From a bacterium (GTDB lineage Bacteria > Vulcanimicrobiota > Vulcanimicrobiia > Vulcanimicrobiales > SCRA01): a stretch of DNA of 55,334 nt. The position numbers and the translations under genes were made by a program. The stretch spans positions 1 through 55,334 of the forward strand of contig SCRA01000024.1 in NCBI GenBank assembly GCA_004297985.1, in the 5' to 3' direction. The notes under the pieces are model-generated. The model had not been told where the DNA came from and ran no database searches. It was given only the letters and a program-made list of their open reading frames with translations. Shown here piece after piece: positions 34,498-42,749 of this stretch; the stretch's first letter is position 1, and each line of letters begins with the position of its first letter.

Positions 34498-35586
34498 CTA
34501 CGCAGGTACGCCGGCGCGCGGCTGGGTCGCGGCGCGCAGTTGGCCGCAGGCGGCGGCGATGTCGCGCCCCATGGGGTGGCGGATGGTCGATGGGACGCCG
34601 GCCGCCGTCAGCACCCGCTGGAATGCGTCGACGACGACACCCTCGGAGCCTTGGAACTCGGCGTCCGGCGTGGCGTTGTAGGGGATCAGATTCACATGGT
34701 AGAGGCGCCCCGCCATCAGCCGCGCGAGCTGTTGCGCATCCTCCTGGCGATCGTTGATCCCCGCGAGCATCAGGTATTCGAAGAAGATCTTGCGCCCGGT
34801 CTTCTCCACGTAACGCGCGCAGGCGTCCATCAGCTCACCGATCTGCCAGCGCTTGTTCACCGGCATGATGGCGCCGCGCTGCTCGTCGGTGGGCGCATGG
34901 AGCGAGATCGCGAGATTGACTTGGAGTCCTTCATCGGCGAAGCGATCGATCATCGGCACCACGCCTACCGTCGAGACGGTGATGTGGCGGTGGCCCAAGC
35001 CGAAGCCCTTGGGATCGTTGAGCATCGCCACGGCGCCCATCACGGCGTCGTAGTTGTGGAACGGCTCGCCCATGCCCATGAAGACGATGTTGGTGACCTT
35101 GCGCCCCTGGAGCGCCAACGTGCGCGCAAAGTAGCGCGCTTGGTCGAAGATCTCGCTGGAGCTCAAGTGACGCGAGAAGCCGGCCTGCCCGGTAGCGCAG
35201 AAGGCACAGGCGAAGGCGCAGCCCGCTTGGCTGGAGATGCAGACGGTGTTGCGCTCGCCGCGGTGCTCCATCAGGACCGCCTCTACCTGCTGGCCGTCAT
35301 GCAGGGCGAAGAGGCCTTTCGTGGTCTGACCGTCGTTCGAGCGTTGGACGACGCTGGGCGTAACGGTATCGAAGGGGAAGCCGCGCGCGGCGAGCTCATC
35401 GCGCAGGGTCTGCGGCAGCACCGTGATCGAGGCCACGTCCTCCAGCAGCTCCTTAGCGGCGGCGCGGTAGAGCTGGTCGATGCGGTAGCGCTTGAGACCG
35501 AGCTCTTCGGCCAAGGATTGGCCGTCGCGCAAGCCGATGGCTTGCGCGCGGTCGTCCCACCAGATCCGCATAGGGTCGCGTTCCAT
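34498..35586 (-). CDS. rlmN: Dual-specificity RNA methyltransferase RlmN
   Basis: A radical-SAM enzyme methylating C2 of A2503 in 23S rRNA (and A37 of some tRNAs). The 362-residue protein has an N-terminal helical accessory domain (LKRYRIDQLYRAAAKELL), the cluster motif CAFACAFC (CxxxCxxC) in the barrel, GMGEPFHNYDAV, STVGVVPMID, NLAISLHA, and a C-terminal catalytic Cys in MGRDIAAACGQLR. The start is uncertain: ATG 35586 is used, but ATG 35571 has better-spaced GGAA, and an upstream ATG at 35616 would overlap the divergent methyltransferase gene. Cfr paralogues are excluded by the overall RlmN-like sequence. Confidence 0.92.
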   Translation of the reverse strand: MERDPMRIWWDDRAQAIGLRDGQSLAEELGLKRYRIDQLYRAAAKELLEDVASITVLPQTLRDELAARGFPFDTVTPSVVQRSNDGQTTKGLFALHDGQQVEAVLMEHRGERNTVCISSQAGCAFACAFCATGQAGFSRHLSSSEIFDQARYFARTLALQGRKVTNIVFMGMGEPFHNYDAVMGAVAMLNDPKGFGLGHRHITVSTVGVVPMIDRFADEGLQVNLAISLHAPTDEQRGAIMPVNKRWQIGELMDACARYVEKTGRKIFFEYLMLAGINDRQEDAQQLARLMAGRLYHVNLIPYNATPDAEFQGSEGVVVDAFQRVLTAAGVPSTIRHPMGRDIAAACGQLRAATQPRAGVPA

Positions 35587-35614
35587 AACCTTCGTATAGT
35601 AGTCGAATCGGCCC

Positions 35615-36550
35615 ATGCCGTCCAGCGCTGGCGGTGGTATCATAGTGCTCCCGGCGCGATTCCAAGAGGAGGCCAGCGGTCTGCTTCACGATCCCGAGCC
35701 TCGGCGTTGCCCCGCCTGCGAGGGTTTCTCCAAGCCGTTCCGCCTGATTCAGCGATACCGCTACGACCGGTGCGGCGCGTGCGGGCTCGCCTTTCTCGAC
35801 CGGGAACCCGAAGGGTTCAGCACGGCGGCGATTTACGGCGATGCGTATTTCTTCGGTGGGGGCGCCGGGTACCCCGACTATCTCCGGGAAGGGCGGATCC
35901 TGACCGCTCGTGGACGCTCCTACGCCCGCATCGTCGGACGCTTCGCGCGCCCTGGGCGTTTGCTCGACGTCGGAGCGGCCGCGGGATTCATCATGTGCGG
36001 CTTCGCGGACGAAGGCTGGAGCGGCGTCGGCGTCGAGCCCAACCACACGATGGCCGCGCACGCCAGATCGATTGGCCTCGACGTCCGCGACGGCGCGATC
36101 GAAGCGTTCGGCACGGACGAACGCTTCGATCTCGTCACGATGATCCAAGCGCTCGCTCACGTGCGCGATCTGAGCGCGGCGCTCGCGCGGGCAGCGACGC
36201 TGACGCGGCCGAACGGTCTCTTGTTCTGCGAAGTCATGGACGGCGGAAGCCTGCTCGCGCGGCTTCTCGGCGCGCAGTGGCACGGCTTCAGCCCGCCCAG
36301 CGTCCTGCGCATCTTCACGCCGCGCGCGCTCGACGACGCGGTGCGGCCGTACGGTTTCGGGCGCGTCACGGCGGGCCGGCCCGTCAAGTGGATCTCCGCC
36401 AGGCACGCCAAGTCGCTCTTGGATGCACGGGCCGCCGAAGGTCGAGTGAGCCGGGCGGCCGCCTTGGCGGCGCGCCTCCTCCCCGACCGGCTCGCGCTGC
36501 CCTATCCTGGGCGCGACCTGCTCTGGGCGCTCTACCGCAAGCGCGATTGA
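35615..36550 (+). CDS. SAM-dependent methyltransferase with N-terminal zinc ribbon
   Basis: A 311-residue protein: four Cys in CPAC...CGAC form a small zinc ribbon (about 32-58), followed by a class I methyltransferase core with the SAM motif LLDVGAAAGFIM, an acidic GVGVEPN, and a later LFCEVMDGG. This architecture occurs in methyltransferases of surface sugars or small molecules (type 11/C-methyltransferase-like). The substrate is unknown. The start may be ATG 35615 or GTG 35645. It is divergent from rlmN and convergent with the uracil-DNA glycosylase gene. Confidence 0.8.
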   Translation: MPSSAGGGIIVLPARFQEEASGLLHDPEPRRCPACEGFSKPFRLIQRYRYDRCGACGLAFLDREPEGFSTAAIYGDAYFFGGGAGYPDYLREGRILTARGRSYARIVGRFARPGRLLDVGAAAGFIMCGFADEGWSGVGVEPNHTMAAHARSIGLDVRDGAIEAFGTDERFDLVTMIQALAHVRDLSAALARAATLTRPNGLLFCEVMDGGSLLARLLGAQWHGFSPPSVLRIFTPRALDDAVRPYGFGRVTAGRPVKWISARHAKSLLDARAAEGRVSRAAALAARLLPDRLALPYPGRDLLWALYRKRD

Positions 36551-36571
36551 TCGTTCGAAGCGGAACGATCA
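36548..36571. terminator. Bidirectional hairpin built from two stop codons
   Basis: TGATCGTTC (36548-36556) and GAACGATCA (36563-36571) form a 9-bp stem with a 6-base loop. The outer TGA on each strand is the stop codon of the methyltransferase (plus) and the glycosylase (minus). It occupies the whole 18-bp intergenic space and should fold at the 3' end of both messages. Confidence 0.6.
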
Positions 36572-37276
36572 GAAGAGCGTCGGCCGCTCCGGTTCGCCGG
36601 GCTGCTCGCTCGCCGCAGGCGGCGCTTGCGGCTCGAGTTGCCGCTCCAGCTCGTCGAGCCGCGCCCAGACGGCCTTGAGGTCCGCCCACACCAACCGCTT
36701 GGTCTCGGTGAGCGCCATCCCCCCTTGCCGCAGCACGTAGGCGGGGTGGAAGGTGACCATCAGCGGGATCCCGTGCGGCCCTTCGTACCAGCGTCCGCGC
36801 ATCCGCGTGATCTGAAAGGCCGGCCCCAGGAACGACTTGGCGGCCGGGGCACCCAGCGCCAGGATCACCTGTGGACGGATGATCGCGATCTGCTCGTCCA
36901 AATAAGGGCGGCAGTTGGTCAGCTCCTGTGGCGTGGGTGCGCGATTTCGCACCTTCGTGCCCTCGCGGTAGCTCGCGCGGCACTTGATGGTGTTGCAGAT
37001 GTAGACCTCGTTGCGCTCGAGGCCGATGGCACCTAACATCTTCGTCAAGAGCTCGCCGGCGCGCCCCACGAACGGACGCCCCGTGGCATCCTCCATCTCG
37101 CCGGGCCCCTCGCCCACGCACATCAGGTGCGCGCACGGATCGCCCTCGCCGAAGACGGTCTTGGTCCGCGCGTAGCCGATCTCGCACTTGCGGCATGCTT
37201 CGACGGTCCGTGCGAGCTGGGCCAGCGCGCGCTCGCGCGATGCCCGTTCCGCCAACGTCGGCTCTCGTTCGCTCAT
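36569..37276 (-). CDS. Uracil-DNA glycosylase, family 4 (Fe-S)
   Basis: Removes uracil from DNA in base-excision repair. The 235-residue protein has the four cluster cysteines of family 4: CRKC (28 and 31), NTIKCR and the later NCRPYL. The catalytic motif is GEGPGEMEDATGRPFVG, and the second loop is FHPAYVLR. The C-terminal 30 residues are Pro/Glu-rich and probably disordered. The start overlaps the stop of the ybjQ-like gene by four bases (ATGA). Confidence 0.93.
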   Translation of the reverse strand: MSEREPTLAERASRERALAQLARTVEACRKCEIGYARTKTVFGEGDPCAHLMCVGEGPGEMEDATGRPFVGRAGELLTKMLGAIGLERNEVYICNTIKCRASYREGTKVRNRAPTPQELTNCRPYLDEQIAIIRPQVILALGAPAAKSFLGPAFQITRMRGRWYEGPHGIPLMVTFHPAYVLRQGGMALTETKRLVWADLKAVWARLDELERQLEPQAPPAASEQPGEPERPTLF

Positions 37277-37611
37277 CGCGGCTCCCGGTCGAGGATGACC
37301 GCCTCACCGACGGCCATGAGCCGCGTTGCGCCCGCCTCGTCGACGGCCTTGAAGCGCAGGCCGATCACGCCGTTGGCGCCCATGCGCTCGGCCCGCTCCA
37401 GCAGTCGCGCGATGGAGTCGGCGCGCGCGCGCTCTGCATCCGTTACGAAATTGTACGGGATCAATCCCAGGAAGGAGCCGACGGCGCGCACCGCATCACG
37501 CAGAACATTGCGCGGCTGAGTAGCCTCTCCCAATGCCGTTCCGCAACGATGGACGATGCGAAAGCCGGTCGCCTCATGCGTGGTAGCGACGCACTCGGTG
37601 CGCAGCGCCAT
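37273..37611 (-). CDS. YbjQ/UPF0145-like small protein
   Basis: A 112-residue protein resembling the UPF0145/YbjQ family, which forms pentameric rings of unknown function: an N-terminal strand region, a central helix with ERARADSIARLLERAERMGANGVIGLRF, and a C-terminal strand ending GEAVILDREP. The motif A-x-x-x-GANGVIG-x-R is the family's most conserved part. It starts on the last base of the glycosyltransferase stop (TGATG) and overlaps the glycosylase, so it is translationally coupled on both sides. Confidence 0.78.
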   Translation of the reverse strand: MALRTECVATTHEATGFRIVHRCGTALGEATQPRNVLRDAVRAVGSFLGLIPYNFVTDAERARADSIARLLERAERMGANGVIGLRFKAVDEAGATRLMAVGEAVILDREPR

Positions 37612-38507
37612 CAGCGCCCCAGCGCGCGCCGCAGCAGCAGCGCACCGCCAACCAGGGGCGCGGCGTAGAGCGCGTAACGCACCACCAGCGCGGCACAGAG
37701 CGAGTAGTACCAGAGACGGCCATGGTGCTTGATCCAGTAGCGGCGCCGCCCTGCGCGCTTATGGCGCTCCACCGCGCCGCGCGAGATCGCCGAGCCCATG
37801 CCCTCGTGAAGCGCGACGCTGGCGGGTACAAACCACGTCTCAATGCCGGCACGCGCCGCACGCTTGCAGAGATCCACCTCCTCCTGATACAGGAAGAAGC
37901 GCTCGTCGAAGCCGCCTAAGCGCCGGATGGTGCTGCTGCGCAGTGCCATCGCCGCGCCGATCACGATGTCCACGCGCCGCTCTTGGCCGTAACCCCAGGC
38001 GCGTAGCGCGTAGCCGTTGGCATAGCGGCGCAGTGGCGGAATCTCGCCCCACGCGCTCGAGCGCAAGAAGGCGCCTAGCCAGGTATCGAACTCGCCGCAC
38101 GACTCCTGGAGCGAGCCGTCCGGGTTGAGCACGCGCGAGCCGGCGATTCCCGCTCGAGGATGGCACGCGAAGAAGTCGAGCATGGCGCTGAGTGCCCCCG
38201 GCAGCACTTGACCATCGGGGTTGAGCAGGTAGTAGTAGGTCGCGTCGAGGGCGGCGAACGCACGGTTGCAGCCTGCGCCGAAGCCGAGGTTCGCACCGTT
38301 CTCGAGCACGAGGATTCGCTGGCCGTACCGCGCCCGCAGAATCTCCGGGGTACCGTCGTGCGAGCCGTTGTCGGAGACGATCAAGGCGAAGCGCTCCGGC
38401 TCGCGCCGCACCTCCGGAAGCGCGAAGAAGGAGTCGATCGCGGCCGCGGCACGCGTGGCGTCGTTCCACGTCACGACGACGACGCAGAGCTGGGGTGCTT
38501 CGCTCAC
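37611..38507 (-). CDS. Family 2 glycosyltransferase
   Basis: A 298-residue GT-A-fold transferase similar to rhamnosyl/N-acetylglucosaminyl-diphospho-decaprenol rhamnosyltransferases: VVVVTWN at the N-terminus, VSDNGSHDGT, NLGFGAGCNRAF, the donor-metal site LLNPDGQ, then GAAMALRSS and GGFDERFFLYQEEVDLCKRA. The C-terminus has a hydrophobic segment (SLCAALVVRYALYAAPLVGGALLL) suggesting membrane association. GTG 38507 overlaps the prfB stop (GTGA). It probably adds a sugar to a surface polymer; the dTDP-sugar genes rfbBA at 20 kb could supply the donor (inference). Confidence 0.86.
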   Translation of the reverse strand: MSEAPQLCVVVVTWNDATRAAAAIDSFFALPEVRREPERFALIVSDNGSHDGTPEILRARYGQRILVLENGANLGFGAGCNRAFAALDATYYYLLNPDGQVLPGALSAMLDFFACHPRAGIAGSRVLNPDGSLQESCGEFDTWLGAFLRSSAWGEIPPLRRYANGYALRAWGYGQERRVDIVIGAAMALRSSTIRRLGGFDERFFLYQEEVDLCKRAARAGIETWFVPASVALHEGMGSAISRGAVERHKRAGRRRYWIKHHGRLWYYSLCAALVVRYALYAAPLVGGALLLRRALGR

Positions 38508-39620
38508 GACACCGCGCTGCCCGCGAAGCGCTCGCGCTGCTGGAGGTAGGGCCAGATGAAGAGATCGAGCTCGCCGTCGAGAACCGACGTGACGCTCCCC
38601 GTCTCGACGCCGGTACGATGATCCTTCACCAGTTGGTACGGATTGAGAACGTAGGAGCGAATCTGACTTCCCCACTCGGTGGAGAGCTTCTCGCCGCGCA
38701 GCTCGGCCAGCTTGCGGTCGCGCTCCTCCAACTCGCGCAGCACGAGCTTGGCGCGCAGGATCGACATCGCCACGTCGCGGTTCTGCATCTGCGAGCGCTC
38801 CTGCTGCGAGGAGACGATGATCCCCGTCGCGAGGTGGATGATGCGGATCGCCGACTCGGTCTTGTTCACGTACTGTCCGCCGGCGCCCCCGCTCTTGAAA
38901 GTCTCGATGCGGATCTCGTCGGGCTTGATCTCGATCTGCCCCTCGCCGGCTTCGAGCTCGGGCACTACGCCCACGCTGGCGAAGGCCGTGTGGCGCCGGT
39001 GCGCGGCGTCGAACGGTGAGATCCGCACCAGACGGTGGACGCCGCGCTCGCTCTCGAGCATTCCGTATGCGTTGCGGCCGCGCACGAAGAACGTGGCGCT
39101 CTTGATGCCGGCCTCATCGCCCGGCGTCTCGTCGCTGAAGTGAACCTCGAAGCCGTGGTGCTCCGCCCAGCGCACGTACATGCGCAGGAGCATCTGCGCC
39201 CAGTCCGCAGCGTCTGTTCCGCCGGCACCGGAGTTGATCGAGACGATCGCACCGTGGTGGTCGAACTCGCGGTCGAACGTAGCGGCCATCTCCAGGCGCT
39301 CGAGCTCCTGGGCCGCTGCGGCCACCTCGCTGCGTGCCTCCTCGTCGGCCCCTGCCTCTTCGCCCATGAGGTCGAGCAGCTCCCAGGCTTCGTCGAGCGT
39401 ACGCCCGACGTGATCGAGCGGCTCCATATCGGCGCGCAGATCGGCGACTTGCTTCATGGCGGCCTGGGCGGCCCCGGCGTTCTCCCAAAAATCGCTCGCC
39501 TCGGCGGATCGCTCGAGCTCCCTCAGGCGATCGCGATGCTTGGCGTAGTCAAAGACGCACCCGCAGCCGCTCGAGCTGCGCGCGTAGACGGGTGATCTCG
39601 GATCGGGTAGCCTCGCTCAT
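38504..39620 (-). CDS. prfB: Peptide chain release factor 2 (programmed +1 frameshift)
   Basis: RF2 terminates at UGA and UAA. The ATG at 39620 opens a 23-codon frame ending in CTT TGA (stop 39551-39549). A +1 shift at CTTTGAC continues with Asp-Tyr-Ala-Lys into the main frame down to 38504, for 371 residues in total. The main frame holds the coiled stalk, the RF2 tripeptide SPF (ISPFDAAHRRHTAF), and GGQ in SGGAGGQYVNKTESA. The frameshift autoregulates RF2 level. It overlaps the glycosyltransferase gene by four bases. Confidence 0.95.
39548..39554 (-). promoter_or_regulatory. prfB frameshift site CTTTGAC
   Basis: The slippery CTT followed by the in-frame TGA and C is the classical RF2 autoregulatory site. 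A weak Shine-Dalgarno-like CGGGTG lies three bases upstream of CTT, the position of AGGGGG in E. coli. Confidence 0.9.
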
Positions 39621-39643
39621 GGTTGCGCCGATTCGTCCGTCCG

Positions 39644-39664
39644 CCCCCGCGGCCCTCGCGGGGG
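39644..39664 (+). promoter_or_regulatory. Hairpin in the leader of the PhnD-like gene
   Basis: CCCCCGCG and CGCGGGGG form a perfect 8-bp stem with a GCCCT loop between the divergent prfB and the transporter operon. The following 80 bases are AT-richer (GTAGAGATTACTGATCATTG) and should hold the operon promoter, though I cannot assign -35/-10 boxes with confidence. Confidence 0.4.
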
Positions 39665-39744
39665 TGAAACTCTCTTCAGGGGTCGAACGTCATAACGTAG
39701 AGATTACTGATCATTGCACTTTCGACATAGGAAGGCCCAATTCG

Positions 39745-40611
39745 ATGCCGTTACCGATTATCAGCCGCCGCCGGCTCCTGCACGGCTCGAGTGCTATGCT
39801 CGTTGGAAGCATGCTCCCCGCTGCCGTCCGCGCAGCCGGTACGGCGATCCGCGTGGGGATGATCCCCGACGCCGGGGCCACGCAGATCTCCGTCGACGAG
39901 AAGCGCCCGTTGCAGGAGTATCTTGCCTCCAAGATCGGGCACGACGTCGACCTGGTGATCCCTACGAACTACAACGCCACCGTAGAGGCGCTCGGCAACG
40001 GCTCGCTGGACTTCGCCTATCTCGGCGGTCTGACGTACGTTCAGGCGCACGCGCGCTACGGCGTGATTCCGCTCGTCCAACGCGCCGGCGACCAGCGCTT
40101 CCACTCGCTCTTCATCACCCAGGGCGACTCGGCGATCCACGCCTTGACGGATCTGCGCGGCAAGAGCTTCGCCTTCGGTGACACCAACTCCACCAGCGGC
40201 CACTTGATGCCGTACTACTACATGCAAGAGAGCGGCATCGATCCCGAGCGGGACCTGAAGTATCGGTTCACGGGCAACCACCCGGCCACGGCCAAGGCCG
40301 TGGGGGCCGGTATCGTCGACGCCGGCGCCATCGACGAGAGCGTCTTCCATGCGATGGTCGACGCCAAGCAGATCGACGGAAGCAAAGTACGGGTCTTCTA
40401 CACGACGCCACCGTTCGTCGACTACGTTTGGGTGGCGCGCAAGGAACTCGACACCAAGCAGCGCCAGTCGCTGGCCCAGGCTTTCCTGGCGCTCAAAGAT
40501 CCACGCGATAAGACCGTACTCGACATCCTGCGCGGGAAGGAGTTCCTGCGCGCCGACGACGCCGAGTACGACACGCTGCGCGGTGTGGCGCGCAAGCTGG
40601 GCATGTTGTAG
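39745..40611 (+). CDS. PhnD-like ABC transporter substrate-binding protein (possible selenium oxyanion)
   Basis: An exported solute-binding protein of 288 residues. It has a twin-arginine-type signal (ISRRRLLHG... to AVRAAG) followed by the PhnD-family core: IRVGMIPDAGATQ, a Y-N-A-T-V-E-A-L segment, DFAYLGGLTYVQA, GDSAIHALTDLRGKSFAFGDTNSTSGHLMPYYYM and the GAGIVDAGAIDESVF hinge region. PhnD relatives bind phosphonate, phosphite, phosphate or other oxyanions. Here the gene leads an operon ending in selD, so selenate or selenite is a reasonable substrate; I recall a family of putative selenate-binding PhnD homologues with this context. GGAAGG is nine bases before the ATG. Confidence 0.85.
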   Translation: MPLPIISRRRLLHGSSAMLVGSMLPAAVRAAGTAIRVGMIPDAGATQISVDEKRPLQEYLASKIGHDVDLVIPTNYNATVEALGNGSLDFAYLGGLTYVQAHARYGVIPLVQRAGDQRFHSLFITQGDSAIHALTDLRGKSFAFGDTNSTSGHLMPYYYMQESGIDPERDLKYRFTGNHPATAKAVGAGIVDAGAIDESVFHAMVDAKQIDGSKVRVFYTTPPFVDYVWVARKELDTKQRQSLAQAFLALKDPRDKTVLDILRGKEFLRADDAEYDTLRGVARKLGML

Positions 40612-40615
40612 CGCC

Positions 40616-41353
40616 ATGCTCTCCGTCGTCGATCTCACCGTCCGTTACACCAACCAGGCCGCGCCGGCGCTGCAGGGCATCTGCCTGAACGTGGCCGGCG
40701 GCGAACGCGTGGCGGTAGTGGGGCCCAGCGGCGGCGGCAAGACCACGCTCTTCCGTGCCGTCAACGGAAGCGTGCCCGTGCAAGGGGGCTACGTGGCGCT
40801 GGAGGGCGAGCGCGTGGGCGAGGCGCGCGGCGTGGAGCTCCGCGCGCTGCGCCGGCGCATCGCCGTCATCGCGCAGATGCACGACCTCGTCGATCGCCTC
40901 GACGTCTACCAGAACGTCATGGCCGGGGCGCTAGGGCGCTGGAGCTCTCTCCACGCCCTGCGCTTCCTGCTCCGGCCCAGCGGCGCGGAGCTGGTCGAAG
41001 CGCGGACGGCGCTCGAGCGCGTGGGCATTCCCGAGAAACTGCGCAGCCGCACCTCCGATCTCTCCGGCGGGCAGCGTCAGCGCGTGGCGATCGCGCGGGC
41101 CCTCGTGCAGCGGCCCGCCGTGCTGCTGGCCGACGAGCCCGTGGCCTCGCTCGATCCCGCGCGCAGCGAGCAGATCCTGGCACTGCTCTGCGACCTGGCG
41201 CGCGAGCGCGGCCTCGCCCTGATCTGCTCGCTCCACCAACCAGAGCTTGCCCTGCGCTACTTCGACCGCATCGTGGGCCTGCGCCACGGGCGCATGGTCT
41301 TCGACCGCCCGGTAGCCAAGATCGAGCCGGAACACCTCGTCTTCGCCTCGTAG
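40616..41353 (+). CDS. PhnC-like ABC transporter ATP-binding protein
   Basis: The ATPase subunit, 245 residues: Walker A GPSGGGKTT (about 36-44), Q-loop in AVIAQMHDLVDRLDVYQNVMAG as in PhnC, signature LSGGQRQR, Walker B LLADEPVASLDP, and switch His in CSLHQPELA. The ATG is four bases after the binding-protein stop, and the stop is one base before the permease start, so the set is a single operon. It is slightly shorter than phosphonate PhnC. Confidence 0.92.
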   Translation: MLSVVDLTVRYTNQAAPALQGICLNVAGGERVAVVGPSGGGKTTLFRAVNGSVPVQGGYVALEGERVGEARGVELRALRRRIAVIAQMHDLVDRLDVYQNVMAGALGRWSSLHALRFLLRPSGAELVEARTALERVGIPEKLRSRTSDLSGGQRQRVAIARALVQRPAVLLADEPVASLDPARSEQILALLCDLARERGLALICSLHQPELALRYFDRIVGLRHGRMVFDRPVAKIEPEHLVFAS

Positions 41354-41354
41354 C

Positions 41355-42749
41355 ATGCATGCGCTGATCATCGCCTGGCACACGCTGCTGGCCTTCTTCC
41401 CCCCGGATCTCTCGCCGTCGTACCTGCGCTACGTCTGGCTCCCCGTAACGCAGACCGTCGGCATGGCCTCCGCGGGGATGGTCGTGGCGCTCTGCTTGGG
41501 GATTCCACTCGCCATCTATGTCGGTACGCGCGCACCCGGGTGGCAAGGCATCGTAGGCATGCTCTCCGCGCTACGCGCCATCCCCGATCTCACGCTGGCG
41601 ATCCTGGCGGTCGTCGTCGTGGGTCTGGGGCCGGCCGCGGGCATGGCGGCGCTGGCAGTCTTCTACACGGCGATGGTGGGCAAGGTCTTCGCCGAGCTCT
41701 TTCTCGCCGCGCCGCAGGCCCCGCTCGAGTCGCTGCGCGCCACCGGCGCACCGCGCCTGGCCGTTGCGCTCTTCGGGCTGATCCCGCTCACGCTCGCCGA
41801 CCTGCTGACGTTCGGCTCTTACTCCTTCGAGTGCGCGATGCGCGCCTCGGTCATCGTGGGCGCCGTCGGCGGCGGCGGCATCGGCACAGAGCTGGTCGGC
41901 GCCGTCAATGGCCTGGACTACCCGCGCGCCACCACGCTTATCGTCATCCTGGCGTTGCTCGTGACCAGCGTCGACACGCTGGGCTGGTTCATGCGCAAGC
42001 ACCCGCGCATCGCACTCGTGCTCTTCCCCATGGGCGTGGCGACGATGCTGCTCAACCCGCCGCAGGTCTTCGTGCTTCGCCACGCCCTGGCGACCTTTGC
42101 CGGTATGTTCCCGCCGCTTCTGAGCACCAAGGCTCTCGCCGCGCTCCCTGCGCTGCTGTGGGAGACGCTGGAGATCGCCGTCGGCGGCACGGCACTTGCA
42201 TTGCTGCTAGCGATACCGCTGGCCTTGGGCGCGGCACGCAACGTCGTCCACACGGCGATCACAGCCGTCGTTCGACGCGTGCTCGACGTCTCGCGCGCCG
42301 TTCCCGAAATCGTCTGGGGGTTGATCTTGGTGGTCATGGCGGGTATCGGGCCGCTGGCGGGCGCGCTGGCGCTGGGTATCCACTCGGCGGGCGTGCTCGG
42401 CAAGCTCTTCGCCGAGGCCTTCGAAAATGTCGATACCGCGCCGGTACGAGCGCTCGAGGCTACCGGTGCCGGGCGCCTGCCGATCGTCGCCTTCGGCATC
42501 TTTCCGCTGGCGATCGGCCCCATCGCCGTGCATACGATGTTCCGCCTGGAGTGGAACGTGCGCGCGGCCACCGTGGTCGGCATGATCGGCGCGGGCGGGA
42601 TCGGCGAAGCACTCTATAACGCGCAGCAGCACATGCACTACCAGCAGATGATGGCCTACATCGCGGCCACCTGGCTGCTCGTGATCCTGGCCGACGTCGC
42701 GGGAGAGCGGGTACGCCGCCGCCTGGGCTGGAACTACGTAGCGACATGA
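41355..42749 (+). CDS. PhnE-like permease, two permease domains fused
   Basis: A 464-residue membrane protein made of two tandem PhnE-type permease domains (about 1-225 and 240-464). Each has its own EAA loop: ESLRATGAPRLAVALFGLIP in the first half and RALEATGAGRLPIVAFGIFP in the second, followed by GAVGGGGIGTEL and GMIGAGGIGEAL. Most PhnE genes encode one domain that dimerises; here both halves are one chain. It starts one base after phnC-like and its TGA overlaps the selD ATG (ATGA). Confidence 0.92.
   Translation: MHALIIAWHTLLAFFPPDLSPSYLRYVWLPVTQTVGMASAGMVVALCLGIPLAIYVGTRAPGWQGIVGMLSALRAIPDLTLAILAVVVVGLGPAAGMAALAVFYTAMVGKVFAELFLAAPQAPLESLRATGAPRLAVALFGLIPLTLADLLTFGSYSFECAMRASVIVGAVGGGGIGTELVGAVNGLDYPRATTLIVILALLVTSVDTLGWFMRKHPRIALVLFPMGVATMLLNPPQVFVLRHALATFAGMFPPLLSTKALAALPALLWETLEIAVGGTALALLLAIPLALGAARNVVHTAITAVVRRVLDVSRAVPEIVWGLILVVMAGIGPLAGALALGIHSAGVLGKLFAEAFENVDTAPVRALEATGAGRLPIVAFGIFPLAIGPIAVHTMFRLEWNVRAATVVGMIGAGGIGEALYNAQQHMHYQQMMAYIAATWLLVILADVAGERVRRRLGWNYVAT

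Noticed and set aside
34492-36678. 728-codon plus-strand frame covering rlmN and the methyltransferase
   Set aside because: Its first half is antisense to rlmN and its second half is the methyltransferase in the wrong frame.
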